A stretch of 64,000 nt of DNA. Source: an uncultured Oscillospiraceae bacterium. Its GTDB lineage: Bacteria; Bacillota; Clostridia; Oscillospirales; Oscillospiraceae. The notes beneath the pieces are model-generated. The model made no database searches. It saw only the letters and a list, made by a program, of their open reading frames with translations, and had not been told where the DNA came from. Position 1 is the stretch's first letter. Every line of letters begins with the position of its first letter. Location of the stretch: NCBI GenBank assembly GCA_947628805.1, contig CANRBG010000006.1, positions 1 to 64,000 of the forward strand, in the 5' to 3' direction. The position numbers were made by a program, and so were the translations under genes. Positions 32,022 through 40,502 of this stretch are shown one piece after another.

Positions 32022-33020
32022 TCAGGATGGCGGCCGGCCACCGGCCGGGCAAAAGAAGGTATCCAGTATTTCCGACCGTCCAATGGCCCCGAACAGGTCC
32101 GCGAGAGGAAAGCGGTCCAGCACCGCGCCCACGGCCTCCCGCTCCCAGAGACAGCCTGCCAGCGCCTCCCGCAGAGGGTCCAGAGAAGCCCGTGCCATAA
32201 AATCGCCGTAAAAGAAAATATCCCGTATACGGCCCTCCGCCACATCCGCCCGGATCTCCAGACTGCCGCCGGGAAACCGGGCTCGGCCTGCCACGGTATA
32301 CCGGGGGGAACGGCCGAAGTTCCAGTCCCAGCGGGCATATTTCTCTTCCCGCAGGGCCCGGACCTGGGCCAGCTCCTCCTCCGTCAGGGCAACGGGAACA
32401 AGGCCGTCCCGGGCGAGGGCGGTCTTGATATGCTCCCAAAACGCCTCCAGCGTCATGTCCGTCGGCAGCAGGGGGCGGATATTGCCCACACGGCTGCGGA
32501 CAGAACGCACGCCCTTGGAGGCGAATTTCTCCGGATCTGCCCGCAGCGCGCCCGCCACCATGGCCGGGTCCGTGTCAAAGAGCAGCGTCCCGTGGTGGAG
32601 GATACGCCCGTGAAGGATGCGCTGGGCCGTGCCGGACACCTTTTTGCCCGACACCAGAATGTCGTTGCGGCCGGTGGCCTCCGCCGCCAGACCCAGCTCC
32701 CGCAGAGCCCGGACCACCGGGCGGGTGAACCGGTCCATGGCCAGATCCCCGTCCGCGTCGGTTATAAAGGAGTAGTTCAGGTTGCCCAGATCGTGATAGA
32801 CCGCGCCGCCGCCGGTGGTCCGCCGGACCACCCGGATGCCGTGGGCCTCCACAAAGGACCGGTCGATCTCCGCCTCCGCGTTTTGGTTCAGACCGATGAC
32901 CACAGTGTTGTCGTTCTGCCACAGCAACAGATAGTCCCCCGACCTCCGGCGGCGGAGGACCGTCTCCTCAAAGGCCAGATTGTAATAGGGATCCTGAGAG
33001 CCGGTCTGCAAATAGAACAT
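32022..33020 (-). CDS. lplA: Lipoate-protein ligase A
   Basis: LplA attaches free lipoate, through lipoyl-AMP, to the Lys of lipoyl domains. The 332-residue protein has NLAFEETVLRRR at the N-terminus, the lipoate-binding RRTTGGGAVYHDLGNLNYSFI near 67-87, GRNDILVSGKKVSGTAQRI with the key Lys, and the small C-terminal domain. Its ATG directly follows the fucU stop (TAAATG) with no spacing, so it is translated with the fucose genes. The most obvious local client is the lipoyl domain of E2 at 47939-49189. That link is inference, but it is hard to explain otherwise. Confidence 0.92.
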   Translation of the reverse strand: MFYLQTGSQDPYYNLAFEETVLRRRRSGDYLLLWQNDNTVVIGLNQNAEAEIDRSFVEAHGIRVVRRTTGGGAVYHDLGNLNYSFITDADGDLAMDRFTRPVVRALRELGLAAEATGRNDILVSGKKVSGTAQRILHGRILHHGTLLFDTDPAMVAGALRADPEKFASKGVRSVRSRVGNIRPLLPTDMTLEAFWEHIKTALARDGLVPVALTEEELAQVRALREEKYARWDWNFGRSPRYTVAGRARFPGGSLEIRADVAEGRIRDIFFYGDFMARASLDPLREALAGCLWEREAVGAVLDRFPLADLFGAIGRSEILDTFFCPAGGRPPS

Positions 33021-33467
33021 TTACTTGATAACGCCCTTTTGCAGGATGATATTGGCGTAGACGCTGGTCTCGCCGGACTGGAGGATGCAGCAGCATTTTT
33101 TGGCGTGATCGTAAAACTCGAAGCGCTCATAGGCCCCGAAGGCCGCCGCGCCCCGCTTGTCATACTTGGCTACGATGGCCTTGTACTCGTCCCAGACGGG
33201 GATGGGCATGTCCTTGTCGCAGTCCATCTTCTCCATGAGCATGACAGGGGTGTCCACATACTCATCCAGAGGGATGACCTGCAAAATGGCGTCCAGCAGC
33301 TCCGGGATGCCGTGGCCGTCGGCCCGGACCAGGATGGCGTCCTCCGCCTTGGCCATGGACATGCCGGGGAAGTTGCCGTCGCCGATGCAGATGCGGTCGC
33401 CATGGCCCATTTCACACAGGACCTTCAAAAGCTCAGGTGACAGGATGGGAGGAATATTTTTCAGCAT
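33021..33467 (-). CDS. fucU: L-fucose mutarotase (RbsD/FucU family)
   Basis: This 148-residue protein interconverts sugar anomers for the isomerase. The N-terminus MLKNIPPILSPELLKVLCEMGHGDRICIGDGNFP holds the conserved His and Asp of the FucU/RbsD fold, and ADGHGIPELLDAILQVIPLDEYV follows as in FucU. The start at 33467 is preferred to 33473, since AAGGAG lies 9 nt before it and only 3 nt before the other, and family members begin MLK. It lies between fucI and lplA in one operon. Confidence 0.9.
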   Translation of the reverse strand: MLKNIPPILSPELLKVLCEMGHGDRICIGDGNFPGMSMAKAEDAILVRADGHGIPELLDAILQVIPLDEYVDTPVMLMEKMDCDKDMPIPVWDEYKAIVAKYDKRGAAAFGAYERFEFYDHAKKCCCILQSGETSVYANIILQKGVIK

Positions 33468-33504
33468 CGTCATGCGCTCCTTATGTTAAGAATCGTTGTG
33501 ATAA

Positions 33505-33543
33505 GGCCGGCCCCGCCCGAAGGCGGGGCCGGCCCTCTTTTTT
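33505..33543 (+). terminator. Strong hairpin with T-run facing right, inside the leftward fuc operon
   Basis: A perfect 13-bp stem GGCCGGCCCCGCC / GGCGGGGCCGGCC with a CGAA loop is followed by CTCTTTTTTT on the plus strand. As a terminator it would act rightward, against the direction of fucI and fucU. In the operon transcript it would form a stable hairpin without a U-run. Confidence 0.7.
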
Positions 33544-33554
33544 ACCGGGTGGGA

Positions 33555-35366
33555 TCAGCGGATGTTCTTATACATGGGGCCGTAGGCGGCGCAGGCCCGG
33601 TAGTCCTGGCCTTCCTTGTCCATGCCGAAGGCGTTCCACGCCGCGGGACGGAAGATGTCCTTGGTGGGCACGTTGTGCATGCACACGGGGATGCGCAGCA
33701 TGGAGCAGAAGGTGATCAGGTCGGCGCCGATGTGGCCGTAGGAGATGGCGCCGTGGTTGGCGCCCCAGTTGTTCATCACGTCATAGGCGCTCTTGAAGGG
33801 GCTGCCCTCGACGCCGTCGCAGCGGGGGGTGAACCAGGTGCAGGGCCAGGTGGGGTCGGTGCGCTTCATGAGCACGTCGGTGACCTCGTCGGGCAGCTGA
33901 ATGGTCCAGCCCTCGGCGATCTGGAGCACGGGCCCCAGACCCTTGATCAGATTCAGACGGATCATGGTGGCGGGCATCTGGGCCCGGGTGGTGAAGGAGC
34001 TGGAGAAGCCGCCGCCCCGGAAGTAGCCGTTGTCGGCAGCGGGCCAGGTGGTGGCCTTGGTCATCTTTTCGATGTCTTCCTCGGTGACCTCCCACCAGCG
34101 CTTCATGACGGGCTTGCCGTCGGCGTCCCGGCACTCGCCGCAGGCGTCCAGCGCGGTGGCGCCGGAGTTAATGAGGTGGATGAAGCCGCCGTTTTCCTTG
34201 GCCACGCCGGTCACGTCGTAGCCGCTGGCCCGTTTGCAGGCTTCGGGGGACCAGTAGGTACGCACGTCGGAGAACATCTGGGCCCGGCCGGTCAGCAGCT
34301 TCATGAACAGCATACCCAGGCCGTTGAGGGTATCATTTTCCGTGGCCAGCACGTAGGGCTCCCGGGGACCGTTGTGGTCAAAGGTGGAGTTGAGCAGCGC
34401 CTCGGGATAGTCGCAGTTGGGGTAGAAGTCGGTCCACTGACGCTGGCCCTGGAAGCCGCCGACGATGGCGTTGTGGCCCACCATCTCCTCCTCCCGGCCC
34501 TCGGGCAGGTTGGGGTTGCCGTTCATCAGGTCCTTGATGATGCAGTACATCTTGACGGTGAATTCCCACTGCTTTTCCTTCTTCTCCGGGGAGGAACGGA
34601 CGAACTCGGGGTTCTTGTCCCAGCCCTCCTTGCAGTGGGCCTTGGTCCAGGCCAGCGCCTTCTGGTACTCGGCCTCGTCGTAGATGCCCTCATCCATGCG
34701 GCGGATGATCTCCACCTCGTCCACGGACTCCACCCGCATGCCCAGATATTCCTCGATAAAGGCGGAGTCGATGATGGAGCCGCCGATGCCCATGCAGATG
34801 GAGCCGATCTGCAGATAGCTCTTGCCCCGCATGGTGGCCACGGCCACGGCCGCCCGGCCGAAGCGCAGCAGCTTTTCCTTCACGTCCTCAGGGATATCGG
34901 ACACTTCATCCAGATTCTGCACGTCATGACCGTAGATGCCGAAGGCGGGCAGGCCCTTCTGGGCGTGGGTGGCCAGCACGGATGCCAGATACACCGCGCC
35001 GGGCCGCTCGGTGCCGTTGAAGCCCCAGACGCCTTTGATGGTCATGGGATCCATGTCCATGGTCTCCGCGCCATAGCACCAGCAGGGAGTGACGGTGAGG
35101 GTGATGTCCACGCCCTCTTTCTTGAACTTGGCGGCGCAGGCGGCGGTCTCCGCTACCCGGCCGATGGTGGTGTCCGCGATGACCACCTTCACCGGATCGC
35201 CGTTGGTATAGCAGATGTTCTCTTCAAAGAGCTTCTTCGCGGCACGGGCCATTTCCATGGTCTGATCTTCCAGAGACTCCCGGACCTTCAGGGGACCGCG
35301 GCGGCCGTCGATAACGGGCCGGATGCCGATCACGGGATACTCGCCTATGTACCGGTTTTTTGCCAT
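33555..35366 (-). CDS. fucI: L-fucose isomerase
   Basis: FucI converts L-fucose to L-fuculose (and D-arabinose to D-ribulose) with a manganese ion. The 603-residue protein is the length of the family (591 in E. coli). It shows family stretches throughout: [67 protein letters not shown] and [37 protein letters not shown] and, near the end, [30 protein letters not shown] lie in the metal-site region. AGGAGG precedes the ATG. It is followed by fucU and lplA and preceded by the LacI gene. Confidence 0.94.
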   Translation of the reverse strand: MAKNRYIGEYPVIGIRPVIDGRRGPLKVRESLEDQTMEMARAAKKLFEENICYTNGDPVKVVIADTTIGRVAETAACAAKFKKEGVDITLTVTPCWCYGAETMDMDPMTIKGVWGFNGTERPGAVYLASVLATHAQKGLPAFGIYGHDVQNLDEVSDIPEDVKEKLLRFGRAAVAVATMRGKSYLQIGSICMGIGGSIIDSAFIEEYLGMRVESVDEVEIIRRMDEGIYDEAEYQKALAWTKAHCKEGWDKNPEFVRSSPEKKEKQWEFTVKMYCIIKDLMNGNPNLPEGREEEMVGHNAIVGGFQGQRQWTDFYPNCDYPEALLNSTFDHNGPREPYVLATENDTLNGLGMLFMKLLTGRAQMFSDVRTYWSPEACKRASGYDVTGVAKENGGFIHLINSGATALDACGECRDADGKPVMKRWWEVTEEDIEKMTKATTWPAADNGYFRGGGFSSSFTTRAQMPATMIRLNLIKGLGPVLQIAEGWTIQLPDEVTDVLMKRTDPTWPCTWFTPRCDGVEGSPFKSAYDVMNNWGANHGAISYGHIGADLITFCSMLRIPVCMHNVPTKDIFRPAAWNAFGMDKEGQDYRACAAYGPMYKNIR

Positions 35367-35408
35367 TGGTTCATTCCTCCTATAACAGTTTATTGTATGC
35401 TATCCCAA

Positions 35409-35438
35409 AGCCCGTCTCCGGGCTGTGAAACCGTTTTG
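35409..35438 (-). promoter_or_regulatory. Hairpin and possible LacI half-operator between lacI-type gene and fucI
   Basis: AGCCCG-TCTC-CGGGCT (35409-35424) is a short stem. Next to it GAAACCGTTTTG resembles half of the palindrome upstream of the LacI gene. Together they may give separate control of fucI. The match is weak. Confidence 0.35.
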
Positions 35439-36428
35439 CTATTGCCTGTCCATCCCCACCAGAAGGCTCTTCAGCCGGACCATCCTGGGAGGACCCTTCC
35501 AGCCGTTCAGGCGCCTGAGCAGGAGCTCTGCCGCCATGCGGCCCATTTCCTGCTCCGGCTGCTGGACCGTGGGCAGCGTGGGCGACATCATGCTGAACAC
35601 GTCCGCGCAGTCATAACCGAACACGCCCACATCCTCCGGGATGCGCACGCCCCGCTCCCGGGCGGCGGTGAGCAGGCCGATGGTGGTGTCATAATTGGTC
35701 GTCAGTATGGCCGTGGGCCGAACAGGCAGCGCCATCAGCTGCTCAAAGCCCTGATAGCCGGTGACGAAGTCGAACTGTCCCTCCACCACCAGCGCGTCGT
35801 CATAGGGGATGTTCCTGCGCTCCAGCGCCCGCAGATAGCCGGCCAGCCGTTCCCGGGCCGTGAAGGCGCTCATGGAGCCCATGATGGCCGCTACCCGGCT
35901 GTGTCCCTGATCCAGCAGCCAGCTCACCGCCTCACAGGACGCGTCCACATTGTCGGTCAGCACCGTGTCCGTATCCACATCCGGGATCATCCGGTCCAGC
36001 TGGACCAGCGGGATGGCCCGCCCCATGGTCAGCTCCCAGTACTCCCCCGCCGTCAGCCGCTCCGGTATATAGACCAGTCCGTCGATGCCGGTGCTGATAA
36101 GATACTTTAAATAGTCCCGCTCCAGACCGTGACTGGCGCTGTAGCAGGCGATGGTGCAGTGGTAGCCCTCCTGACGGAACTGCTGCTCCATGACCGCGAA
36201 CATATTGCCGAAAAAAGGGGCGGACAGGGCCGGCAGCAGCACGCCCACGGAATAGCTCTTGCGCGTCTTGAGCATCCGGGCGAAGGGATTGACCTTGTAG
36301 TCCAGCTCTTCGATGGCCTGCCGGACCGCCTCAGCCTTTTGGGGCCGGACCTCGCCGCCGTTTATGTACTTGGAAACGGTGGAAACAGACACGTTGGCCC
36401 GCTGTGCTACGTCCTTGATGGTGGCCAT
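35439..36428 (-). CDS. LacI-family transcriptional regulator of the fucose locus
   Basis: This 329-residue regulator has the N-terminal LacI helix-turn-helix (TIKDVAQRANVSVSTVSKYINGG), the hinge helix region KVNPFARMLKTRKSYSVGVLLP and a periplasmic-binding-type sensor domain. It is the first gene of the leftward lacI-type - fucI - fucU - lplA unit. A perfect palindrome lies between its promoter and start, so it probably represses itself and, through a second site, the divergent transporter operon. The effector is likely a sugar of the pathway. Confidence 0.9.
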   Translation of the reverse strand: MATIKDVAQRANVSVSTVSKYINGGEVRPQKAEAVRQAIEELDYKVNPFARMLKTRKSYSVGVLLPALSAPFFGNMFAVMEQQFRQEGYHCTIACYSASHGLERDYLKYLISTGIDGLVYIPERLTAGEYWELTMGRAIPLVQLDRMIPDVDTDTVLTDNVDASCEAVSWLLDQGHSRVAAIMGSMSAFTARERLAGYLRALERRNIPYDDALVVEGQFDFVTGYQGFEQLMALPVRPTAILTTNYDTTIGLLTAARERGVRIPEDVGVFGYDCADVFSMMSPTLPTVQQPEQEMGRMAAELLLRRLNGWKGPPRMVRLKSLLVGMDRQ

Positions 36429-36445
36429 AATGCCTCACTTTCGAA

Positions 36446-36465
36446 AAAACGAAACGTTTCGTTTT
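36446..36465. promoter_or_regulatory. Perfect 20-bp palindromic operator of the LacI regulator
   Basis: AAAACGAAAC-GTTTCGTTTT is a perfect palindrome centred at 36455/36456, with the CG-rich centre usual for LacI-family operators. It lies between the regulator promoter (36500-36528) and its start codon, a road-block position. Confidence 0.88.
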
Positions 36466-36499
36466 ATAAATAATCGGATATTTTTCCTAACTTGCTACC

Positions 36500-36528
36500 A
36501 TAATATCGGAAATCTTTTGCTGTGTCAA
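36500..36528 (-). promoter_or_regulatory. Promoter of the lacI-type - fuc operon
   Basis: On the minus strand TTGACA (36523-36528), 17 nt and TATTAT (36500-36505). It points to the LacI gene, with the palindrome about 30-50 nt downstream of the start of transcription. Confidence 0.85.
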
Positions 36529-36551
36529 TCAAAAAATTTGAAAAAAATTAC

Positions 36552-36580
36552 TTGATTTTTAGTCAGAACGCTAGTATGAT
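36552..36580 (+). promoter_or_regulatory. Promoter of the sugar transporter operon
   Basis: TTGATT (36552-36557), 17 nt and TATGAT (36575-36580), divergent from the regulator promoter. About 110 nt of leader follow before the ATPase start. Confidence 0.8.
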
Positions 36581-36622
36581 AAACACAACACGTTTCCGTA
36601 CCGCCGTGAAAACGGCCTTTAA

Positions 36623-36642
36623 AAAACGAAACGATTCTAATT
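36623..36642. promoter_or_regulatory. Second, degenerate operator upstream of the transporter
   Basis: AAAACGAAAC is identical to the left arm of the palindrome at 36446-36465; the right arm matches at 6 of 10 positions. It lies downstream of the transporter promoter, a fitting site for the same LacI protein. Confidence 0.6.
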
Positions 36643-36696
36643 TTCCGCTGCTCCGTGTGAGCGGCAGCGGGGAGCCAGTGGAAGGAGGAGTGGAGC

Positions 36697-38205
36697 TTGG
36701 GTGATGTGATATTGCGGATGCACGGCATCCAGAAATACTTCCCCGGCGTTCACGCGCTGGACAACGCCCAACTGGAGGTCCGCGCCGGCGAGGTGATGGC
36801 GCTGGTGGGCGAGAACGGCGCCGGCAAGTCTACGCTCATGAAGATCCTGACCGGCATTTATAAAAAAGATGACGGCGCGATCGAGCTGTTTGGGGAGAAT
36901 GTGGAGTTCCACGATCCCCGGGACGCCCAGCACCGGGGCATCAGCATCGTCCATCAGGAGTTGAACCTGATGCAGGATCTGACCGTGGCGGAGAACATCT
37001 TTATTGGCCGGGAGCCCACCTCGGGCATTTTCCTCAACAAGGCCAAGCAGGACCAGATGACCCAGGAGCTGCTGGAATCGCTGAATCTGCACATCGACGC
37101 CAGAACGCAGGTCAAGCGTCTCACCGTGGCCAAGCAGCAGATGGTGGAGATCGCCAAGGCGCTGTCCTTCAAGAGCACCAAGGTGCTGGTGCTGGATGAG
37201 CCCTCCGCGGCTCTTACCGACAGCGAGCTGGAGGACCTGTTCAAATTCATCCGCCGGCTGAAGGCTACCGGCGTGGGCATCGTCTACATCTCCCACCGGA
37301 TGGAGGAACTGAAGCAGATCACCGATCGGATCACCGTCATGCGGGACGGTCAGTATGTGGACACGGTGAACACGGCGGATGTGACCATTGACGAAGTGGT
37401 GAAGATGATGGTGGGCCGGGTCATCTACGAGGAGCCCAAGAGCCATTCCAACGTCCCCGCGGACGCGCCGGTGGTGCTGGAGGTGGATGATCTCTGCTCC
37501 GATGATGTGAAAAATGTCTCCTTCCAGCTGAAAAAGGGCGAGATACTTGGCTTCGCGGGATTGATGGGCGCGGGCCGCACCGAGACCATGCGGCTCATCT
37601 GCGGCGCCGACAAGCGGGACGCGGGCACCATCAAGGTCAACGGCAAAGAGGCCAACATCCACCACCCCAAGGACGCGGTGGATCTGGGCATCGGATATCT
37701 GTCCGAGGACCGGAAGCGGTTCGGCCTGTGTCTGGGGCTGTCGGTGGCGGACAACACCGTGCTCCCCTCGCTGGAAGAGCTGAGCGGCCTGTTGTTCGTC
37801 AAGGACGACCAGGTCAACCAGCGCACCGGTGAGTACATCGACAAGCTCAGCACCAAGACCCCCTCCACATCCACCCTCCTGCGGAGCCTGTCCGGCGGCA
37901 ACCAGCAGAAGGTGGTCATCGCCAAGTGGCTGCTGCGGGACTGCGACGTGCTGATTTTTGACGAGCCCACCCGAGGCATCGACGTGGGCGCCAAGAGCGA
38001 GATATACAAGCTCATGAATCAGCTGGCGGCCGAGGGCAAATCCATCATCATGATCTCCTCGGAAATGCCGGAGCTGCTGCGGATGAGCGACCGCATCGTG
38101 GTCATGTGCGAGGGGCGGGTCACCGGCGAGCTGGACATCGCCGAGGCCACGCAGGAAAAAATTATGAGCTACGCAACTAGAAGAGAGGTGGAACAAGCGT
38201 CATGA
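36697..38205 (+). CDS. Sugar ABC transporter ATP-binding protein (RbsA-like, CUT2)
   Basis: This 502-residue protein has two fused ATPase domains, as in RbsA/AraG/MglA. The first has Walker A GENGAGKST near 46-54 and VLVLDEPSAALTD. The second has a degenerate loop (GLMGAGRTET near 290), the signature LSGGNQQKV and VLIFDEPTRGIDVG, the standard CUT2 pattern. The start is TTG at 36697 with AAGGAGGAG 6 nt upstream; the next in-frame ATG (36718) would cut the first strand. Its stop overlaps the permease start (ATGA). Fucose or a related sugar is the expected substrate. Confidence 0.92.
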   Translation: MGDVILRMHGIQKYFPGVHALDNAQLEVRAGEVMALVGENGAGKSTLMKILTGIYKKDDGAIELFGENVEFHDPRDAQHRGISIVHQELNLMQDLTVAENIFIGREPTSGIFLNKAKQDQMTQELLESLNLHIDARTQVKRLTVAKQQMVEIAKALSFKSTKVLVLDEPSAALTDSELEDLFKFIRRLKATGVGIVYISHRMEELKQITDRITVMRDGQYVDTVNTADVTIDEVVKMMVGRVIYEEPKSHSNVPADAPVVLEVDDLCSDDVKNVSFQLKKGEILGFAGLMGAGRTETMRLICGADKRDAGTIKVNGKEANIHHPKDAVDLGIGYLSEDRKRFGLCLGLSVADNTVLPSLEELSGLLFVKDDQVNQRTGEYIDKLSTKTPSTSTLLRSLSGGNQQKVVIAKWLLRDCDVLIFDEPTRGIDVGAKSEIYKLMNQLAAEGKSIIMISSEMPELLRMSDRIVVMCEGRVTGELDIAEATQEKIMSYATRREVEQAS

Positions 38206-39203
38206 AAACGGAAAAGAAACTTGACCTGCAAAAGCTGCTGGCGCCGGCGGCGCTGGTGATCCTGTATGTGTTCTTCTCCATCTTCGGCAACAACTTTTTC
38301 AGTTTGGATATGGTCAAGAACATTCTGGAATCCAGCTACTACATAGGCTTTATGGCCTTCGGCGTCACGTTCATCATCATCACCGGCGGCATCGACCTTT
38401 CCCTGGGCACGGTCATGATGTGCTCGGCGCTGCTGGGCGGCTATGTCTTCAAGCAGCTCCACTGGCCGCTTGTTCTGGCGCTGGTGACGGCCGTGGCCGT
38501 GGGCTCCCTGTTCGGTCTGGTCAACGGTACTCTGGTGGCCAAGCTGAAGCTGCCCCCCTTCATCGCCACGCTGGGCTCCATGATGATGGCTCAGGGCATC
38601 GGCTCCGTCATCACGAAGGTACAGTCCCAGACCTGGCCCACCGCCACCGAGCCCGTGGGCGGCTGGTTCAAGAAGGTATTCATCCGCTGCAACCTCCAGT
38701 TCGGGGATACGAAGATCAGCGGCTTTCCGGTGGGCGCGCTGTGGCTGATCGCGTTCTTCATCATCGCGGCGCTGATCCTCCACAAGACCAAGTTCGGCCG
38801 CTATGTGTTCGCCATCGGCTCCAACGAGGAGGCCGCCCGGCTCAGCGGTATCAACGTGGACAAGTGGAAGATCCTTACCTACACCCTGGCCGGCTTCTTC
38901 GTAGGCATGAGCGGCATCTTCTACGCCGCGGCCTATACCACCATCACCCCGGGCACCGGCAACGGCCAGGAGATGAACGGCATCACCGGCGTGGTCATCG
39001 GCGGCACGTCCATGGCCGGCGGCTCCGGTACCATGGTGGGCACCCTGATCGGCGTGTTCATCATGTCCGTGCTGAAAAACGGTCTGGCCGCCTGCGGCCT
39101 GCAGGCCCCCTGGCAGACCTTCTTCACCGGCCTGGTGGTCATCGGCGCGGTGCTGCTGGACATCCAGCGGACCAAGGCCGCCAATCGGGTCAAGAAGAGC
39201 TGA
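38202..39203 (+). CDS. Sugar ABC transporter permease (RbsC-like, CUT2)
   Basis: This 333-residue membrane protein of the BPD_transp_2 family has about nine helices. Family hallmarks include TGGIDLSLGTVMMCSALLGG, VNGTLVAKLKLPPFIATLGSMMMAQGIG, the long GSNEEAARLSGINVDKWKI cytoplasmic loop that contacts the ATPase, and GGTSMAGGSGTMVGTLIG. The start overlaps the ATPase stop. The segment about 138-170, between conserved parts, is slightly longer than in RbsC. Confidence 0.92.
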   Translation: MKTEKKLDLQKLLAPAALVILYVFFSIFGNNFFSLDMVKNILESSYYIGFMAFGVTFIIITGGIDLSLGTVMMCSALLGGYVFKQLHWPLVLALVTAVAVGSLFGLVNGTLVAKLKLPPFIATLGSMMMAQGIGSVITKVQSQTWPTATEPVGGWFKKVFIRCNLQFGDTKISGFPVGALWLIAFFIIAALILHKTKFGRYVFAIGSNEEAARLSGINVDKWKILTYTLAGFFVGMSGIFYAAAYTTITPGTGNGQEMNGITGVVIGGTSMAGGSGTMVGTLIGVFIMSVLKNGLAACGLQAPWQTFFTGLVVIGAVLLDIQRTKAANRVKKS

Positions 39204-39210
39204 CGATACG

Positions 39211-39236
39211 TTCAAGCGGGGCTTCGTCCCCTTGAA
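39211..39236 (+). ncRNA. Intercistronic stem-loop before the binding-protein gene
   Basis: TTCAAG-C-GGGG and CCCC-TTGAA pair around a CTTCGT loop between the permease and binding-protein genes. A strong AGGAGG follows. Such hairpins often stabilise the binding-protein part of the transcript and raise its level. Confidence 0.5.
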
Positions 39237-39269
39237 AATACAAAAAATCTTTATTTAGGAGGAACCACC

Positions 39270-40343
39270 ATGAAGAAGTTTCTTGCACTGCTCCTGGCCC
39301 TGACCCTGGTCCTGGCCCTGGGCGCGACCGCCTTTGCGGACGGTGACGGCGAAGAGCTCTACATCCCCGTAATGGCGAAGGGCTTCCAGCATCAGTTCTG
39401 GCAGGCTGTGAAGGCCGGCTCCGACGCCGCCGCGGCCGACCTGGGCGTGGAGATCTACTTCGACGGCCCCGCTTCCGAGACCGAGATCGACGCGCAGGTG
39501 AACATGGTCAAGACCGAGCTGGCCAAGGACCCCAAGGCCATCTGCCTGGCCGCCCTGTCCACCGACGCCGTCAAGGAGATCCTGGAAGAGTGCGCCGAGA
39601 AGGAGATCCCTGTCATCGGCTTTGACTCCGGTGTTCCCGACGACACCACCGGCGCTGTGAAGGCCACCGCCGCCACCAACAACGAGGCCGCCGCCGCCAT
39701 CGCCGCTGAGAAGTTCGGCGAGAACGAGGACCTGGTCGCCGCCATGAAGGCCGCTACCCCCGAGGCTCCCGTGGTTATCGGCTGCCTGAGCCAGGACGCT
39801 GTCTCCGCCTCCGTCACCGGCCGTACCACTGGCTTCGTGAACAAGATGGCCGAGATCGCCGAGGAGTATCAGCCCGGCGCCGTCTCCATCGAGGGCCACA
39901 GCCTGTGGGAGAAGAAGGTTGACGATCCCGCCATCATCATCGAGGTCGCCATCTCCGCCACCACCGAGGCCACCGCTGTTCAGACCGCTGCCAACGCCCT
40001 GCTGGGCACCGAGGGCCTGACCGCGCTGTTCATCTCCAACGAGGGCGCTGTGACCGGCTTCCTGGCCGCTGTCTCCGACGGCGAGGATCTGGCCGAGGGC
40101 GGCAAGTATGAGAACCTGCTGGTGGCCGGCTTCGACGCGGGCGCCGCGCAGAAGAACGCCATCCGCCAGGGCTGGTTCTACGGCTCCGTCACCCAGGACC
40201 CCTACTCCATCGGCTACAAGGCTGTTGAGCTGGCTGTGAAGGCCGCCAACGGCGAAGAGGTCGAGGATGTGGATACCGGTGCCAAGTGGTACGACTCCAC
40301 CAACATCGACGACGAGGATATCGCCCTGCTGGTGTACGACTGA
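39270..40343 (+). CDS. Sugar ABC transporter substrate-binding protein
   Basis: This 357-residue periplasmic-binding protein of the Peripla_BP_4 (RbsB-like) family has the usual sections: YIPVMAKGFQHQFWQAVKAGSDAAAADLGVE, DAQVNMVKTELAKDPKAICLAALS, PVIGFDSGVPDDTTGAVKATAATNN and VAGFDAGAAQKNAIRQGWFYGSVTQDPYSIGYKAVELA. The signal peptide (MKKFLALLLALTLVLALGATAFA) has no lipobox Cys; cleavage after AFA is predicted. In a Gram-positive cell this leaves no obvious anchor. AGGAGGAA precedes the ATG. Codon use is strongly biased to GCC, GAG and AAG, suggesting high expression. Confidence 0.9.
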   Translation: MKKFLALLLALTLVLALGATAFADGDGEELYIPVMAKGFQHQFWQAVKAGSDAAAADLGVEIYFDGPASETEIDAQVNMVKTELAKDPKAICLAALSTDAVKEILEECAEKEIPVIGFDSGVPDDTTGAVKATAATNNEAAAAIAAEKFGENEDLVAAMKAATPEAPVVIGCLSQDAVSASVTGRTTGFVNKMAEIAEEYQPGAVSIEGHSLWEKKVDDPAIIIEVAISATTEATAVQTAANALLGTEGLTALFISNEGAVTGFLAAVSDGEDLAEGGKYENLLVAGFDAGAAQKNAIRQGWFYGSVTQDPYSIGYKAVELAVKAANGEEVEDVDTGAKWYDSTNIDDEDIALLVYD

Positions 40344-40391
40344 TCGCCAGGTATAAAGCGAACATAGCCAGGCGTTAGCCGGCAAGTTTCG

Positions 40392-40425
40392 GGCCGGCGC
40401 CGTTAAAGCGGCGCCGGCCTCTTTT
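40392..40425 (+). terminator. Terminator after the binding-protein gene
   Basis: GGCCGGCGCCG / CGGCGCCGGCC, an 11-bp perfect stem with a TTAAAG loop followed by TCTTTTA. It may be partial, since the kinase gene follows in the same direction without a clear promoter of its own. Confidence 0.75.
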
Positions 40426-40502
40426 ACAAAGGCGGCTGAAGAGCGCGGACCGGGATGTGGTCCGCGGCCTTGAACCGTTTTATGATACAAGGAGGCTGCT
40501 CT

